The notes beneath the pieces were generated by a model. It was not told the DNA's origin. It ran no database searches and saw nothing but the letters and a program-made list of their open reading frames with translations. From assembly GCA_907165135.1 (NCBI GenBank), contig OU015568.1:11726501-11790500 (forward strand): a stretch of 64,000 nucleotides of DNA. Reading direction: 5' to 3'. How positions within the stretch are numbered: the first letter of the stretch is position 1; every line of letters starts with the position of its first letter. Positions 12,701 to 25,700 of the stretch are shown here, one piece after another. Source of the DNA: Oikopleura dioica. Its lineage: Eukaryota; Chordata; Appendicularia; Copelata; Oikopleuridae. The translations under genes and the position numbers were made by a program.

Positions 12701-15700
12701 GATGTCAGCAGTGCTGATAGTTTTTCGTCAGCTAAAGCTGAGGAGGTTACTTTTTGTCTGGAAAGCACATTTTTTTGAAAGTCACGATTTTGCGGGCACT
12801 TTTTTGCACATTTGAAAGCTTGTTATCACTTAGAAGCTAACATGTTGTTACAAATACTAAAAATCTATTTAATTCACTTACACTTTGAAACACTCTCAAT
12901 AGGGACCCTTTGATGCTACTCAAACTGGACCTGTCGGACCACAAGGACCCGCTGGCCCGCCTGGACCTCCCGGACCTCCTGGACCACCTGGACCTGGTAG
13001 CGCAGAGTTTCGAACAGACAGTGGCTCCCCAATGCTTGTAAGTAAAAACTCCTCTAAACGACAAAATAATTGTCTAAGATGGGAGAGATTTTCCGACCTG
13101 GGCAGAGCCTTCGTGAGCCAATAAGCCCCAACGGAGATCAACGAAGAATCGTATTAGGAAACGGACAACTATGGCCTGTAAGGGTTTTGTTGACATTGAG
13201 TTTCATATTTTTGCGATTTTTTATTTCGAAAAAATCGATCTTTTTTGTGTGATTCTGAATGATAAGAAAAATAACACAGAGATTAACCAATTTTTAGGGA
13301 CCAGTTGGACCTCCTGGACCCAAAGGAAACAAAGGCGATAAAGGAGATATGGGAGAAAGAGGTAAAGATTTATTTGATGGCCCAGATAAAAAACGTAAAA
13401 ACTAGGACACGAAGGTCCTGTTGGCCCCATGGGTCCTGCTGGTGAAGTTGGTGCCCCCGGTTTCTGTACTGTGATTCCTCTTGATGCCAATGGTGTCGAT
13501 ATCGCCGCATCTTATCGAGGAACGCGCCCATCGAATATTGCTGATGTTCCAGAATGTCCACAAGGAGCTCAAGGTGAACCTGGCGTTGCTGGACCCCAAG
13601 GACCACAAGGACCTGCCGGACAACGCGGAGAAACTGGCCCAGAAGGACTCAAGGGTGAAAAGGGCGAAGCTGGACTTGATGGACAAAATGGCATTCCTGG
13701 CCTTCAAGGACCACCTGGTGCTGACGGACTACGTGGCGAAGACGGTCTACCTGGCATTCCTGGTATCGATGGTATCTCTGTCAAGGGCGCCACTGGTGCT
13801 AAGGGTGAACGTGGTGAGCCCGGTCCACCTGGTATTGCTGCTGAAGTCGGCGAACTTGTTTCTGTTCCTGGACCAAAAGGAGAAAAGGGTGCTGCTGGAG
13901 AGCCCGGTGAATCAATCGTTGGTCCTCCTGGACGAAACGGTGAACAGGGAGAACAAGGACCTGCTGGTCAAATGGGTATGCCTGGCAGACCAGGACGACC
14001 TGGCGAAGATGGTCAACCTGGTGCTCCTGGACCAATGGGACCTCCTGGACCCGCTGCTGCCGTTGTTGCTGGTGAACCAGTTGTTGGACCTCAGGGGCCT
14101 CCCGGAAAGGACGGTCTTCCTGGACGACATGGAATGGACGGCAAAGACGGGCAGCAAGGTCCTCCTGGTGAACGTGGTCCACGTGGTTACGAAGGTCCTC
14201 CCGGTCAGCACGGTCCTCCTGGACCTGAGGGCACTTGCACAACTACTGAATGCTCTTGCTGTATGTTTATATATAATAATGAGAGCATAAATAAAATTTA
14301 GCGGCTAAATACGACACCGTACCAGAAATGAATGACAAATTCTTCGACCACGAAGACGGTGACATGGCCTTTGTTCATCGCGAACAAGAAACCTTCATCA
14401 AGACCTCAAATGGCTGGCGACCTATTCTTATGGGACCAGCCATTCCACTTCCGGTATGATTTAAAATTTTCAATAAGTGCAGCGATAAATTTAAAATTTA
14501 AAACAGTGTGATACCGACAAGAAGGTAAAACTTTTTTTGATGAATTTACTGAAGCTCATCGTTTGGATTGAACTTTTAATTTTATCTGACAAGTTTTCAA
14601 TGCATAATTGATATTTACTTTTACACTAATTTCATGGGTTTATTCTAACTTTCAATAAGCTTATCAATTTTTCCACGAATAATTTTAGAGCCAGAATAGC
14701 TACAAAAAACCAACTCCATCAACTACTCATTCAACAACTCGAGAAGCAACAACTCGAAAAACAACGACTACGACTACAACTAGAGCAACCACTACTCGTC
14801 GAACTACCACCACTGAGCGTGCTGAAATCAAACGAACAGAAAGGCCAACATACAAGCCAGTTCCCGCTCCAACTACAACATCCACCACACAAAAATCTAC
14901 CTCAAGGTAACTGCTTATGGATATATATTATATTTTCTTTGTAGAAAAAGAGCAAAATCTTTATCAATGATATAATTATATCAATTAATAATTATTAATA
15001 AGAAATGACTTTGCGCCAATCGCCGCACGAAGAGACTGTACTGGAAAGAGAATCAGACTTGTCGCTCTTGATGTGCCAATGTCCGGCCTTACTCACGGTG
15101 TCCGAGGATTGGACCATCGATGTTACAATGCCGCACGATCCAGCCGCCTCCGAGGCACCTTCCGTGGCTTCGTCTCCGCCGTCGTCCAAGACATCAACAC
15201 CATCGTTCGTCGAAGCGAACGATATGACTATCCAATTTGCAACTCAAAGGTAACTCAAAGACATTTCAAAAGCAACTCCTAACGATACTTCAAGGATGAA
15301 TTGCTCTTCAACTCCTGGAGCGAACTTTTCTCCGAAGAAAGCAACATGGGAGCCCTTTACGGCAAATCGATCTATTCATTCTCAGGACGAGACGTTCTCA
15401 CTGACCGTCGATGGTAATTCCAACTGTTCTTTTCTTATCCAACCCAGTTTTTCAGGCCCAACAAGTCTATCTGGACCGGCTCGACCCCTGACGGTCGACG
15501 AAACCCATCAAAGTACTGTGACGGCTGGCGATCGGCTAATTCTAACAACGTTGGCCTTTCTAGTAACCTCAGGTAGCATTTCGAAACAGACAAGACTATG
15601 CTGTAAGAAACATGAGCTCAAATTTTTATTTAGAAATGGTCTCCTGAACCAGCAAGTCTCAAAATGCTCCGAGCGCAAGGTCATCCTCTGCGTGGAAAAC

Positions 15701-15724
15701 GCCGCGTCGGATTCTGGCCACTAG
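3767..15724 (+). CDS. COL18A1: multiplexin collagen (type XV/XVIII-like) with an inserted CAP domain
   Basis: This is an extracellular-matrix collagen. Exons in order: 3767-3797 (hydrophobic signal-like start MVFLWQLFFYG), about 3877-3930, 3985-4102, 4382-4579, 4629-4797, 4838-4990, 5332-5496, 5897-5936, 6274-6348, 8140-8235, CAP exons 9030-9180, 9264-9418, about 9908-9972 and about 10101-10151, 10575-11181, 11479-11745, 11790-11947, 12108-12354, 12414-12745, 12903-13037, 13079-13177, 13298-13361, 13406-14260, 14302-14453, 14507-14524, 14689-14906, 15003-15249, 15295-15413, 15456-15572, 15634-15724. Phases agree at nearly every junction. Unresolved: the donor after the 3877 exon, the donor of the 9908 exon, and two junctions needing GA-AG introns. 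Family features seen are TSPN, acidic linkers, interrupted Gly-X-Y, a trimerisation module, a Thr-rich hinge and endostatin. The introns at 6349-8139 and 8236-9029 show no other gene. Confidence 0.82.
3877..4990 (+). CDS. TSPN (thrombospondin N-terminal-like) domain exons of the multiplexin
   Basis: These exons encode the laminin-G-like TSPN module found at the N-terminus of types XV and XVIII collagen. The strongest signature spans the 4102/4382 junction, where the spliced frame reads NIRPDYNGGVLFAITDA, close to the family pattern of FHIRP followed by GVLFAITD. Further along are LKFAITVSGQ and IGDIQELRIVEG, again as in vertebrate TSPN domains. The exon at 4838-4990 ends in an Asp/Glu-rich linker. 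Phases of the exons at 3985, 4382, 4629 and 4838 all match. Confidence 0.8.
9030..10766 (+). CDS. CAP (CRISP/PR-1 superfamily) domain exons inside the multiplexin
   Basis: Four to five exons spell a near-complete CAP domain. Exon 9030-9180 reads LTEAQKLGIVRAHNIYRN and ends LLWSEQ. Exon 9264-9418 reads ALEWARHC, then GENRFVS and AVDLWWSEG. The exon near 9908 gives DMCKMGKDGLQSHY. The exon near 10101 gives QVV then WVGCAAVG. Exon 10575-11181 gives LVCKYAPTGGEIGRPYFQG then CSQC and CLFGLC, the CRISP-type end of the CAP domain plus a cysteine hinge. Two CAP glutamates (GEN, WWSE) and the HY histidine are present. The first exon accepts phase 1, as the preceding linker exon ends in phase 1. Exon 10575-11181 continues as an acidic Tyr-rich linker and donates phase 1 into the first Gly-X-Y exon. 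Confidence 0.75.
11479..14260 (+). CDS. triple-helical (Gly-X-Y) region with non-collagenous interruptions
   Basis: Gly-X-Y blocks lie at 11479-11745, the start of 11790-11947, 12903-13037, 13298-13361 and most of 13406-14260. The frame is maintained across exons in phases 0 and 1. Interruptions are an acidic Trp-containing segment at the end of 11790-11947, a large unknown insert of about 190 residues at 12108-12745, a 33-residue segment at 13079-13177 (PGQSLREPISPNG), and a Val/Ile-rich break near 13460-13560. Many short interruptions are normal for multiplexins; the 190-residue insert is not something I recognise. The last exon ends with a Cys cluster (TCTTTECSCC). Confidence 0.85.
12108..12745 (+). 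CDS. unknown non-collagenous insert between collagen blocks
   Basis: Two exons, 12108-12354 and 12414-12745, are open, in phase 0 with the preceding and following collagen exons, and look coding. The first opens LKMWWDRHGQESPDG and is rich in aromatic residues with two cysteines (VDCKTLG, ARYCFHD). The second is Ser/Asp-rich near its end (DSSSSSSDFSFYDD). They join only if the 59-bp intervening sequence 12355-12413, which starts GAAATT and ends ATAAG, is removed as a GA-AG intron; reading through meets a TAG at 12369-12371. I do not recognise the fold. Confidence 0.6.
14302..15724 (+). CDS. NC1: trimerisation module, Thr-rich hinge and endostatin domain
   Basis: Exon 14302-14453 matches the multiplexin trimerisation module (GDMAFVHREQETFIKTSNGW then PAIPLP). 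A mini-exon 14507-14524 encodes CDTDKK. Exon 14689-14906 is a Thr/Arg/Pro hinge. Endostatin is encoded at 15003-15249, 15295-15413, 15456-15572 and 15634-15724; signatures are RLVALDVPMSGLTHGVRG, DINTIVRRSERYDYPI, GRDVLTDRRWPNKSIWTGS and VILCVENAASDSGH before the TAG. The four conserved endostatin cysteines are present (DHRC, KYCDGW, SKC, LCVEN). The N-terminal zinc-binding histidines of vertebrate endostatin are absent. Confidence 0.92.
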
Positions 15725-16253
15725 AATCTCTTCCAAGAATTGAAAAACTCTATCTTGCCGAACCAACAACTACAACAACATATTTCGTACACCGAAGCCC
15801 ATCTTGACCACGAAGAAACTTCAATACTACGCAAAACTGAAAACACCAAAAACAACCTGTAAATTGTCTTCCCTTCCAGTTCAAAAACGGATCTTCCCGC
15901 TGATCTGACCTCTTTTAAAAACCCAAAATTGAGGATGAAAATCTGGGCCATTTCGAGGCGCAGTGCCTGGTCATGGCCCAAGTTTTGAAAATACAACCAC
16001 TTTTCCGCCTCAGTGTCTAAAAACAATCCTGTACAAAAGAAACAAAAAAGTGTACTGTTACAAGCAATTTTCCGAAATTTCTTCAACTATATAAACTTCT
16101 ACTTAGGTTTTTTAATTATCAATTTCCGACCTCTCAAAACTGGCGATAACGTAAATATTCAACTGTTTTTCAGTCAACCTAAAGTGCATACTATCATTGC
16201 TATCCTGTAACTGACACAATTTAATGTAACAGCATACTTTTCATAAAACACAA

Positions 16254-16259
16254 AATAAA
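16254..16259 (+). terminator. polyadenylation signal of the collagen gene
   Basis: A canonical AATAAA lies about 530 bp after the endostatin stop codon and before the next start at 16708. It is the first such hexamer downstream on the + strand. Confidence 0.55.
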
Positions 16260-16707
16260 CTCTGACAATACCAAATTCGAAGACTTTGTTAAAATTTGAT
16301 TGATTCCAATGCACAAGGGCTTGTCCATCAAAATTCTAGAGGAAAGCGCTGAGCATTCAACTGACAGTTGAAAAAGCTTTGATTGATCTGACATTGTGAC
16401 GTGGATCTTTTGTTCTGGCGCTAGAAAGAGTGCTCAACTCGGCGGACAAAAAGTGCTGATCTCCAACCTCCGTGAGCATGATTGGTTGGTGGCGCTCAGA
16501 ATATCCGAACAACGTGGGCGGGATGATTATTCTCCATCGACCTTTTGCTCCAAGCATCAGAATACGCAATAAAATATACAAAAAAGAGAACTTTTGTAGA
16601 CGAGCTGACAAAGATTTGGCCCCGCGCCGCAAACGAAGACTGCAGATTATGCATTTCGATTGGGAAAATAAACAACAGAGATAACAACGACGATAAAAGA
16701 CTGAACA

Positions 16708-19700
16708 ATGGAAAGCTCGACACTTATAAATGAGTTCAACCAATCTACTGGTAAGTTATCAGCATTCATCACGCAACGCTCGATCTTCGCCTCAGGTGGC
16801 GCGCCGGAGCGTGTGAGTTTTCACGCACGATAATTTTTTGAAAAGGGTTTAATTGGGCAATCAAATTCGACGAGAAAATTCTAGCAGCAAATAAAATCGA
16901 GGGGAAGAAAAGAGTTCATATTTGCTTTCACTTTTCGTATGTTGACATTAGACTGCAAATTCCAGCAGGAAATACGTCCATATTACGTACCTATTCATGC
17001 TACCACTCAGACAACCACTGACGCAAATGAGCAGCACTTACGGGCGATAGAGAGCTAACAAGAGATTGTCGAGAAAGGCTGCTCCTCGATTTTATAAAGC
17101 GCGAGACTTCCTTTCATCCTTTTTATTGAAAATTTAGCGGCTACTCCCATGCCAGAGCTCAGTCCTGAACAGAAGAATGCGATATCTTGGACCATTTGCT
17201 GTACAAACGCTTTTGTTATGCTCACTTCCGGACTGGTCATCGACATCAAAAAGTTTGGGAAAATCTTCATCACAGAAAAGGCTTCAAATCTGGTATTTTG
17301 ATAGGTAAGCAAAGCATTAATCTCTCGAAATTTCAATCTTACAGTAAAACGAGTCGGCAGTTGCAGAAATTACAGGTTTCTTACTGTACATGTAATCTGT
17401 ACGATGGTGTATTATTTTGTTAATTTTAACACTCAGGCGTTAAAAACTATCTTTGATCAATCCTTTATTAATTTGACTATTAAAATAACAATTCTATTTT
17501 AGGGTTAGTGGGGCAACTAATTCTGATGCCGTGCTTAGCTTTTCTTGCAATCACTATCGGCAAATTGGACAACGCTATTTCACTAGCAATTATTATCCAG
17601 GTAACTTAAATCATCAGACTTGATTAGTAAGTAAGAATTAGGGTTGCTGTCCTGGATCAGCTGTTTTGAATCTTTTCTCCGCTTATTGTGATGGCAACGC
17701 GATACTAGCGTAAGTTCATTTAAATTTGCTACTAGCAAATAATTGGTGTGATTGTTATATATTTTATTATAGACAAACTCTCACTTCAGTTGGTACTATT
17801 ATGGCACTCGGGCTGATGCCTCTGTACCTGAAGATCTACCACAGTAACCTGATGGACCCGACGGCTTGCGAAAACGGCGTTTGTCCCGAAATTCCGTACG
17901 GGCCCATTTGTCGGACGCTTTCCATTCTACTCCTTGGCTTGTCAATTGGAATAACAATACGATATTTGATCATGCGGTATAATAAGAAGCTTAGAATTCT
18001 CAAGATGTTTGTCAAGGTAAGATAAGCTCACGTAATCGTCGCAGCGGGATACTTTTCTTCAAAATTTTCCGTTTAGTTTGGAACGGTTCTCGGCTTTCTC
18101 GTCATAGTGACATTCATCATTTTATATGCAATTTATTTTACTTGGGATTTTGGAACAGAAGTCTGGATTATTACAGGTAGGAAATTTTCCAATCCTGTTG
18201 CTAAAGCAAAACTCAGCAACTATGCCTCTATGTGTAGGGTCCACGCTCAAAAATTAGGTACCCGAAATAATGGTCCAATGATTTTCAAAATTATATATGT
18301 TATAGAGATGTATCGTTTAGGTATTATATCTCTTTATCCGAGAAAAACATTAAAGGGTTGAGAAATAACAAGGCCCTAAAATTGGCAAAAATCTGAAAAT
18401 GGTCAAGATGGACAATTTTTTAAAATTTAAAAAAAGAAATGTATGTTAATTTAATTGCTTATTTCAAATTTAAAAACTATTTTTTGGAGGATGGCCTTAT
18501 TTAACAGAAATAAGCGATTTTTTGTCGATTTTGCCCCTTTTCAAAGCAGCGCGGCGCCGATTGCCTCGGGCGCTCCTAGGGTGTCCAAGACAATTTTTAA
18601 AAATATTATCCGCTTTTAAACTGATTTTAATAAAGAACATTTTATTCTCGTTTATATTTTAAAAAGAAAAAAAATGAAAGTATTACTGAAAATGACATAA
18701 TAATTTTCATTACCTTGGGCTAAATTTAAATTTCTAGTCTTTTTCTCTCGATTTTTTTGTCAAAATTTTCTTCTTTTATAACAAAATCGAGAAAAAAAGG
18801 ATGAGTTTTGACGATAATATTAAAAAAGAAAAAGAAAAATTAAATTTTTGGCCATTAAAAAACTCCAAAGAAGATGGAAGGTTCATCAAATTCACTGCAT
18901 TCTTCCGCAATTGAGCCAAGCAACAATGGTTGGATCAGTGTTTGAAAAAATGGTCGAAAATAAGATAAGCGAGTGAGCTTGTTGTGGGGAGTATCAGTGA
19001 TACTGTATCACGCATTTTCGGCTAAAGGGGGGTCGGAGATCGGCTATAGGAATACTTAAATAGGTATTTAAACAACTTAAATAATCTGAACTTTACCACT
19101 TACGTAACTGCCCGGTAAATATGTTTCGTTTCAAAGAACGCCCGTAAATACGCTTAAGGACCCCCCCCGTCATGTTTGACGATTTTCGGAAATTGATTCT
19201 CTGAGTTCTGAGGATCATTTTTCTCTATTATAAAATTTTATTTCGACTTTTTGACCCTCAAAATCGACCTTGAAAATCATGATTTTCGGGCTTTTTTAGC
19301 TAAATTTGCCCATTTTTCGGCCGATCACCAATCTTCAAACCCTTTTTTAGTGAAACCCTTAAGATATCATCATAAACTTGATGCGGTGCCCTTGACAAGA
19401 GTCTCAGCTAAATTTTCAACATGAAAAAATTTTGATCAGTTAAGGTGATCACAATGATATCACTGTTTGAAAAATATTTTCATTTAAACTTATTGGTGCG
19501 ACACCCTTAAGAGGCCTTTAAGCTTGTTTTCCTTCTGGTGCCCCAGAGCAACTATCGGGCTACAAAATAATTAAAAAATTTTTCAAAAATCTTAAGGGGA
19601 TCAACCCGATAACCGTGTTTGAAAAAGTGATTATGAGATGACGGAGGGGTCCTTAAAGACCAATCTTCGAGTTCTTCAAGTAAGTGAATGAGCGCGAGCA

Positions 19701-22700
19701 TTGGCCTTGAAAGTGTACGGGAGTGGGTAAGAATAAGCGCTCATCATTTTTTCAAACACTGGATTGGATAGCCGATGGGAAAAAATTCTTTCGGGGATTC
19801 AAACCGAAAACGTCAAAGCAGGGTTGCGCAATTGTGAAGCTTAAGAATTTTTAAGGGATCCCCCCCCCCGTTTTGGCCATCTTTGACTTGAAATTCAGCC
19901 GATTAGGGTTTATGAATCCAGACGTTCAATAGCTCTTCTGAAAGCTTGTGTGCTATCCGCTATTCTCTAGTACAGAGAAATCATTTGCTCAAGGCAAACC
20001 TACAGCAAAGAGGCGCCAAAGTTCGAGAAATCTAAAAATTTTTGGCCATTTTTGAATCGAAATTCAGCCAATAAGGGTTTAGATAGACTTGATCTGAAAA
20101 AAGATTCAGTAAGAATAGAGCCTAATCTAAAATCTCTTGTACAGAGAACTTTTTTGGTCAAGTAACAAAAAAATTCGGATCCAATTGTGCAACTCTCGCC
20201 GTATTGCGAAACCTTCGACTGCAAAAAAATTTTGAAGAAAATTTTCTTCACTCTCATTCTTCTTGCCGTTGGATGGTCAATGAAGGTCGGTATCGACCGC
20301 GCAATACAAAAAGCGACTGATGATCTCGAAGCAGAGAAAAAAGCTGCTCTTTCAAAAATGGTATTTTTTATGAAATCAATTATAAATGTTAATGTTTCTT
20401 CAGCATTTTCCGGAATATTTTTGAATTCTAAGACCTTTACTTTTCAAAATATGGGTCCAGGCTTTCTTTTGACCGAGTCAGATACCCTTAATTATGACTT
20501 TAACACCCTTTAAAATCGGTTTAAAAAACAGCTCCAAATAATTATCCTACTCCAAATTAAGGGCACTCCAGAAATCGGGAATAGCCGTGTTTTTCCGTCA
20601 TGGGGGCCATTTTCTTTTTTATTTCTTTTGTTGAGTTTTGCTGAGCCTAGCAGAATATTTGCAAGCTTTTTATTTTGAGTTATTAAAAATGACATAATAT
20701 TGAAGTCAGAAAAATAATAAAAAGAGAATAGAAAGATTTTTTTCAAATCAAAATATGAATATTTTACTGTTTTTAATATCAGTTGGTCAATCCAAGAGAC
20801 CAGATTTTACCAGATATCGGATAGACATTGAAGAAATTACTCCTCAATACGACAATGATACTTTTATTCTCGGAATGCGACGTTGCCAGCGATTTCTTGG
20901 TCATTTTCTTCCGAGACACGAACAAGAGAACAATATTTGTCATTCAGCCCTTTCTTTAACAATTAGGCTCCCTTCTCCCCATATTCGGAAAGTCGTGTTT
21001 TGAATAATTTTTATTATTTAATGGAAGTCTATTCAAATAATCTGAAAGCGATCCATTTTTAATCCGGAGAAACGTGGTTTCACGAGCTCATTTGGAAATT
21101 TACACCCCGCAATGCTACAAAAATAAAAGAGACGTCACCAATTTTATACTTGAAGCAGATGCTTACATGGGAATTGCCTGGTTTTGGGTTTGATAGAAGA
21201 ATAATTTTATAAAAATAATTATCGAACTATTGAAAATCAAACTCAAGATAATACGGGATCATGAGATTGCGGCATTTTTTGAGGACCTTTCCAGTTACAT
21301 TCCTCAGCTTCTCCTTGAAAATGCGGATTCAATCTACGACATTAGTACTTTTATGTGAGTCCTTTTTTTAAACAATAAAAAGATTTTATCTATTGTTAAT
21401 TCAAGATAAATTTATAAATTCATTAAGTTTCAAATTGGAACGCCAGAAAATTGAAGAACCATTCTTTTTCGATAGGTTTTCATGATATTTTTACTTGTTA
21501 AGTGGCTCATGAAAATCCTTAAAGAAGACAGTGTAAAAGAGATGCTTTCGACTTATTTTGATGAAGCAAGGAAAATACTTTTAGGTAGAAAAACAAACAT
21601 AAAAAAAATTAAGATTGATTTTCTAGGTTTACTCAGTTGGGAAAACAGAACTATGAGCGAATCATTTGAGAGCAGATTTGTTTTACATGAAGGAACACTT
21701 TCGGAGAGAACTAAGAATATGGATGAGCTTCTTGAGACGCTTCTAGCTGTTATTAAGGAAAAAGGCTTTTTTAGGAAGAAAAAATTCCAATTAATGGAAT
21801 TCTTTTGATAAAGCAAATTTGAGACTTATTTGCATTCTCTTACAAAAAATGAATATCCGAGTGGGTGGAATCTAGGACAGGTTCAAAAAAGTAATCAAAA
21901 TAATATTGTTTGAAAATAATGAACATAAAAAAGAAAGTACTCAAAAAATCGCAGAGCTTGAAGTACTACGACGCTATGGGAACGAAGCAGCAAAAAATCT
22001 AGCTTCATTTATTTTAAGTGATGAATAAAAATTTAAGAATCATTCATGATTTCCAATGTTTTTTGTTGTTCGGCAAGTTTATCATCCTCAAGCTGCTGTT
22101 CACGGTTGCGCATTCCCTAAAAAAGTTTTTTTTTTATAAAATATTTTTCCCACCTTCCAGACCAACTCTTTTTGAATGGTTTCGTCCAAAAATTTGAAAT
22201 GATCATAAAGCTGATTTTGACGCACAACAACTTGACGCCATACTCGAATGTCTGTCCTAAGAGTTCAAAAGCACGCTTCTGCCAAAAAGCTTATTCTCAG
22301 AGAGTAGTGCGCGGGGCGGCTTGTCCAAAAAAGCCCATTTTCAGAGAGTAGTGCGCAGTCCAAATTTTGAATCTCTTTTGGAATCAATGCTCCATTTAGG
22401 AGGGGATACCTTTTTTTAGCACGCGTACGCGCACGCGAAATTCAAAATTTCTCAGCATGCGAGAATTTTACGTTTTTTGGAACTCTGCCTGTCGTTCTTG
22501 AATCAGAAGACTCGAGCGATTTTAATTGACCGAAAGAACGCTCTGAAAATTCAAGTAAAAATTTAAAATGGTTCGAATAAACCTGCAGCTCTGTTGTCAA
22601 AAGTTAAAACCGCGTCATCTTCAACTTCAATCTTATTTATTTCGATATATTCTTTCTCGTATTTTTCGTTAAAATTGATCATTTTAAAATCAAGAAGTCT

Positions 22701-25700
22701 TACTTGAGAAAAAACGATGGGGTTCCCCCTAAGAATAGAAATTAAAAATGACCATGCCCATAATACGTTCGGACGCGATTTTGATATTTTGATCGAGTTT
22801 TTTCGACAACGTTGTTTTTCTTCGGTGAAGATGAAGAAGTTCTTCAATTTTTTCTTTTAACATAAGGAGATCTTCTGATAATAGGAGCTCCTTCTGCTCA
22901 CTTTGGAGATAATCTGCTTTCTCCGTAAGTCCTCCAAAAAGTCGGTTGTACGACCCAGAATAATCGTCGCCTTTGACATAATCCATTCTTCTTTTCATGT
23001 TCTGAAATGCAATCTTTATCTCGGTAAATTTCTTCGTTCCTCCTGTTCGATCGAGAAACGGCTCGATTATAACATTCCAAAACATCAGAATCGTGGCTCA
23101 GAAACCTGTGTGAAAAACCTGAGCCAGTATCTGAAATTTGCAACTGTTTGAAAAATATTATTTTTTTTGTTATGGAGCCGCTCTTCGGCTTTCTTTTTTC
23201 AAGGCGCTACGCGGCTTGTTTAGAAAGCATATCAGAGCTCGACTGAAGTTTTTACACAGATCGCCGAAGCCCGATCGGAATTATGGCCATTTTCAATTTA
23301 GTCTTAAAAGAAGGTCGATAATTCTAAAACAGAATTTTCTATTAATTTGTATTTATCGACCTCTTGTCAAATAGAAATCAGGTTTTTCAGAAATTTCTAA
23401 AATTTTTGCTGCATATTTCTTTTCTTTGTACATCTCGCAAGTATTGATAACGAGTTGTTCATATTTGAAAAAAGAAATAGTATTTTTTTGATAATCCCAG
23501 GGTCATGTAATTAAAAAAAATTTTGTTAAAATCTGAAATGACCCATTCATGAATCGCATATCTGCTCCCAAGATCCGTTGAAAATGGGCGATTTGGCGAC
23601 TTGTTCGCAGCGAGAAAGAGCGCCTCGAGTCCAAAGCGGATATCGGCTCGGCTATGTGCCGTTGTTGTACGACTTATAATATTTTGAATATAAATAACAG
23701 ATTAAAACAACCTTCCAAATGATAATTTGAGCGCGACAAGAAGATTCCAGACGTCGGATGGTAATCCCTTAGAGTTTATCTTAAGGGGGTAAACTAGCCT
23801 TTTTCAACTGAAAAGGAATAAGAATGTTTTCTTATGTGATCCGAGATAAAATCAAACATTTATGATTTTTTGCGCTCATGGGCGTGTACCCCCTTAAGAG
23901 CATCTCGGCTTTTATCCTCGTGTTCAAAATGCTCGTAAGAGCGTTGATCAAAGCTCGCGGCTACATGCTTTTTCGGGATTTATGAAAGATGAAATTGTAG
24001 CACACATTTTAAAATATTCGCACTATTTAAATCCGTTCAGCATCATACATCGTAAACTAAAGATATTTTGCCTGTAGCCTTCATCTTCGAGAAGCTGGAT
24101 GATTTTTCGATTCGCACTCACTTGCGCGGCAGCTAAGAATTTCAAAAATATAATCACACAAGGGAGACACCTGTATCGCTGACTATATATCGGAGCCTTT
24201 GAAAAATAAGTCGATAGAAATTGAATTTTTTTTAATTCATCAACAGCACATTTTGACAATTGATCAGCTGTATGACGTTGCTGATGATAAATGCTAAGTA
24301 ACAAAAACTTCCCATTTTCGTCAGTCAATCCTGCGAAATATTCGAATGATCAGTTTCATAAATTTCTCTTACCGATAGAGCTGACAGCTCTATTTCGTCG
24401 TGATGTCGTCGCGTCTATCAGAGGGATGAAGAAAATTTGTTCTTAAGGATCGGAAACACGGTTTGGTATTTCGAGAATTTTAGTCAGAAAAAATCTATTC
24501 TTATCCCTGCACTAAATGTAGCGTCAATGCGACAGAAGATCTCACGAATTTTTCGATTTGGTGACGCATCGGTTCTATCATTACTCCGGACAGACTATTT
24601 ATAAACGTCTCACTTGGTATTTCGACCTCTGGGCTTTTCAGTTCGGGAACAAAATCTTCCAATTCAGAAAGCATCGCCCGAATAGTTGTTGAAGGAATCG
24701 CTCGCATTTTCAGCAAAAGAATAAATCGTATTGTTTCAAATTGATACGTCGGCTTGAATTATTTTTTTTCAATATTTTCTATATTTAAAGCGTTAACTAC
24801 CGTATTTTGACCTCTTGCGGAGAATGCCGGGCTAAATGTTTCTCTTCCAGGCGGTTTTTTCTTAAAAAAGCTCTGAAGCGTCGTTAACGGAGCGCTGCAT
24901 TTCGGAATTTCAAGGTCAGGAACTGGAACTTGACTTTGTTGACGTTGCCTCTTCGATGATCGGACAATGGGCGTTTTGCAAAAATAATATTCAAAATCGC
25001 CCATACCATCCAATAATTTATCAATCATATTTTGGTTCCGTTGATTTGTTTCCCATAAAGCATCATCAAGATCTTGATCAGGCCATAATTGAATTCTCAA
25101 ATTTTTGTTCTTCAAAATATTCATGATTGCAAGGTTTGCTTGACGTCCTTTACGAATGAAATTCGTCCAATCCTTTGAATTTCTGACCCTTGATCTCTCA
25201 AGTTCTTCCCAATGTTCAATCGTATAATATCCATTTTGAGTCAAATAAGTTTTCACATCATTATAAGAAAGAGGACAATTGTTTTTATGTAAATATGCTG
25301 ATATACTTGAAAAAAGAAAAAGAAGATCAAATTTCATTTTCTCTGTGAAAGTGGATTTTCCGCTTTCTTTTTTCTTTTAATCGCGTGGTTACGGTACATT
25401 ATATAATCCTCTATGTTGATCATTCTGGTAGACTTACTTGAAGCGTTGTCTAGGCGACATTTGATTTTCAACTCACAAAAATGATTTTCTCAAGGATACC
25501 CTTAAGTTACACGAACCAAGTCACACGAACCTATTCTTCACGAACCTAGTCTTTACGAACCTAGTCACACGAACCTAGTCATCAAGCCGTTTCCTTTACT
25601 GCCCCAAAATTTATTTCTATTTAAAATTTCACGAACCTAGTCACACGAACCTAGTCATCAAGCCGTTTCCTTTACTGCCCCAAAATTTTTTTCTATTTAA

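Noticed and set aside
13481..14290. Second long + strand open frame over the Gly-X-Y exon
   Set aside because: It is the +1 shadow of the collagen repeat; only the other frame has Gly at every third position.
24830..24880. PCNA-interacting (PIP) box in the nested minus-strand gene
   Set aside because: The LQSFF core fits but the required leading Gln is missing, and the protein's cellular location is unknown.
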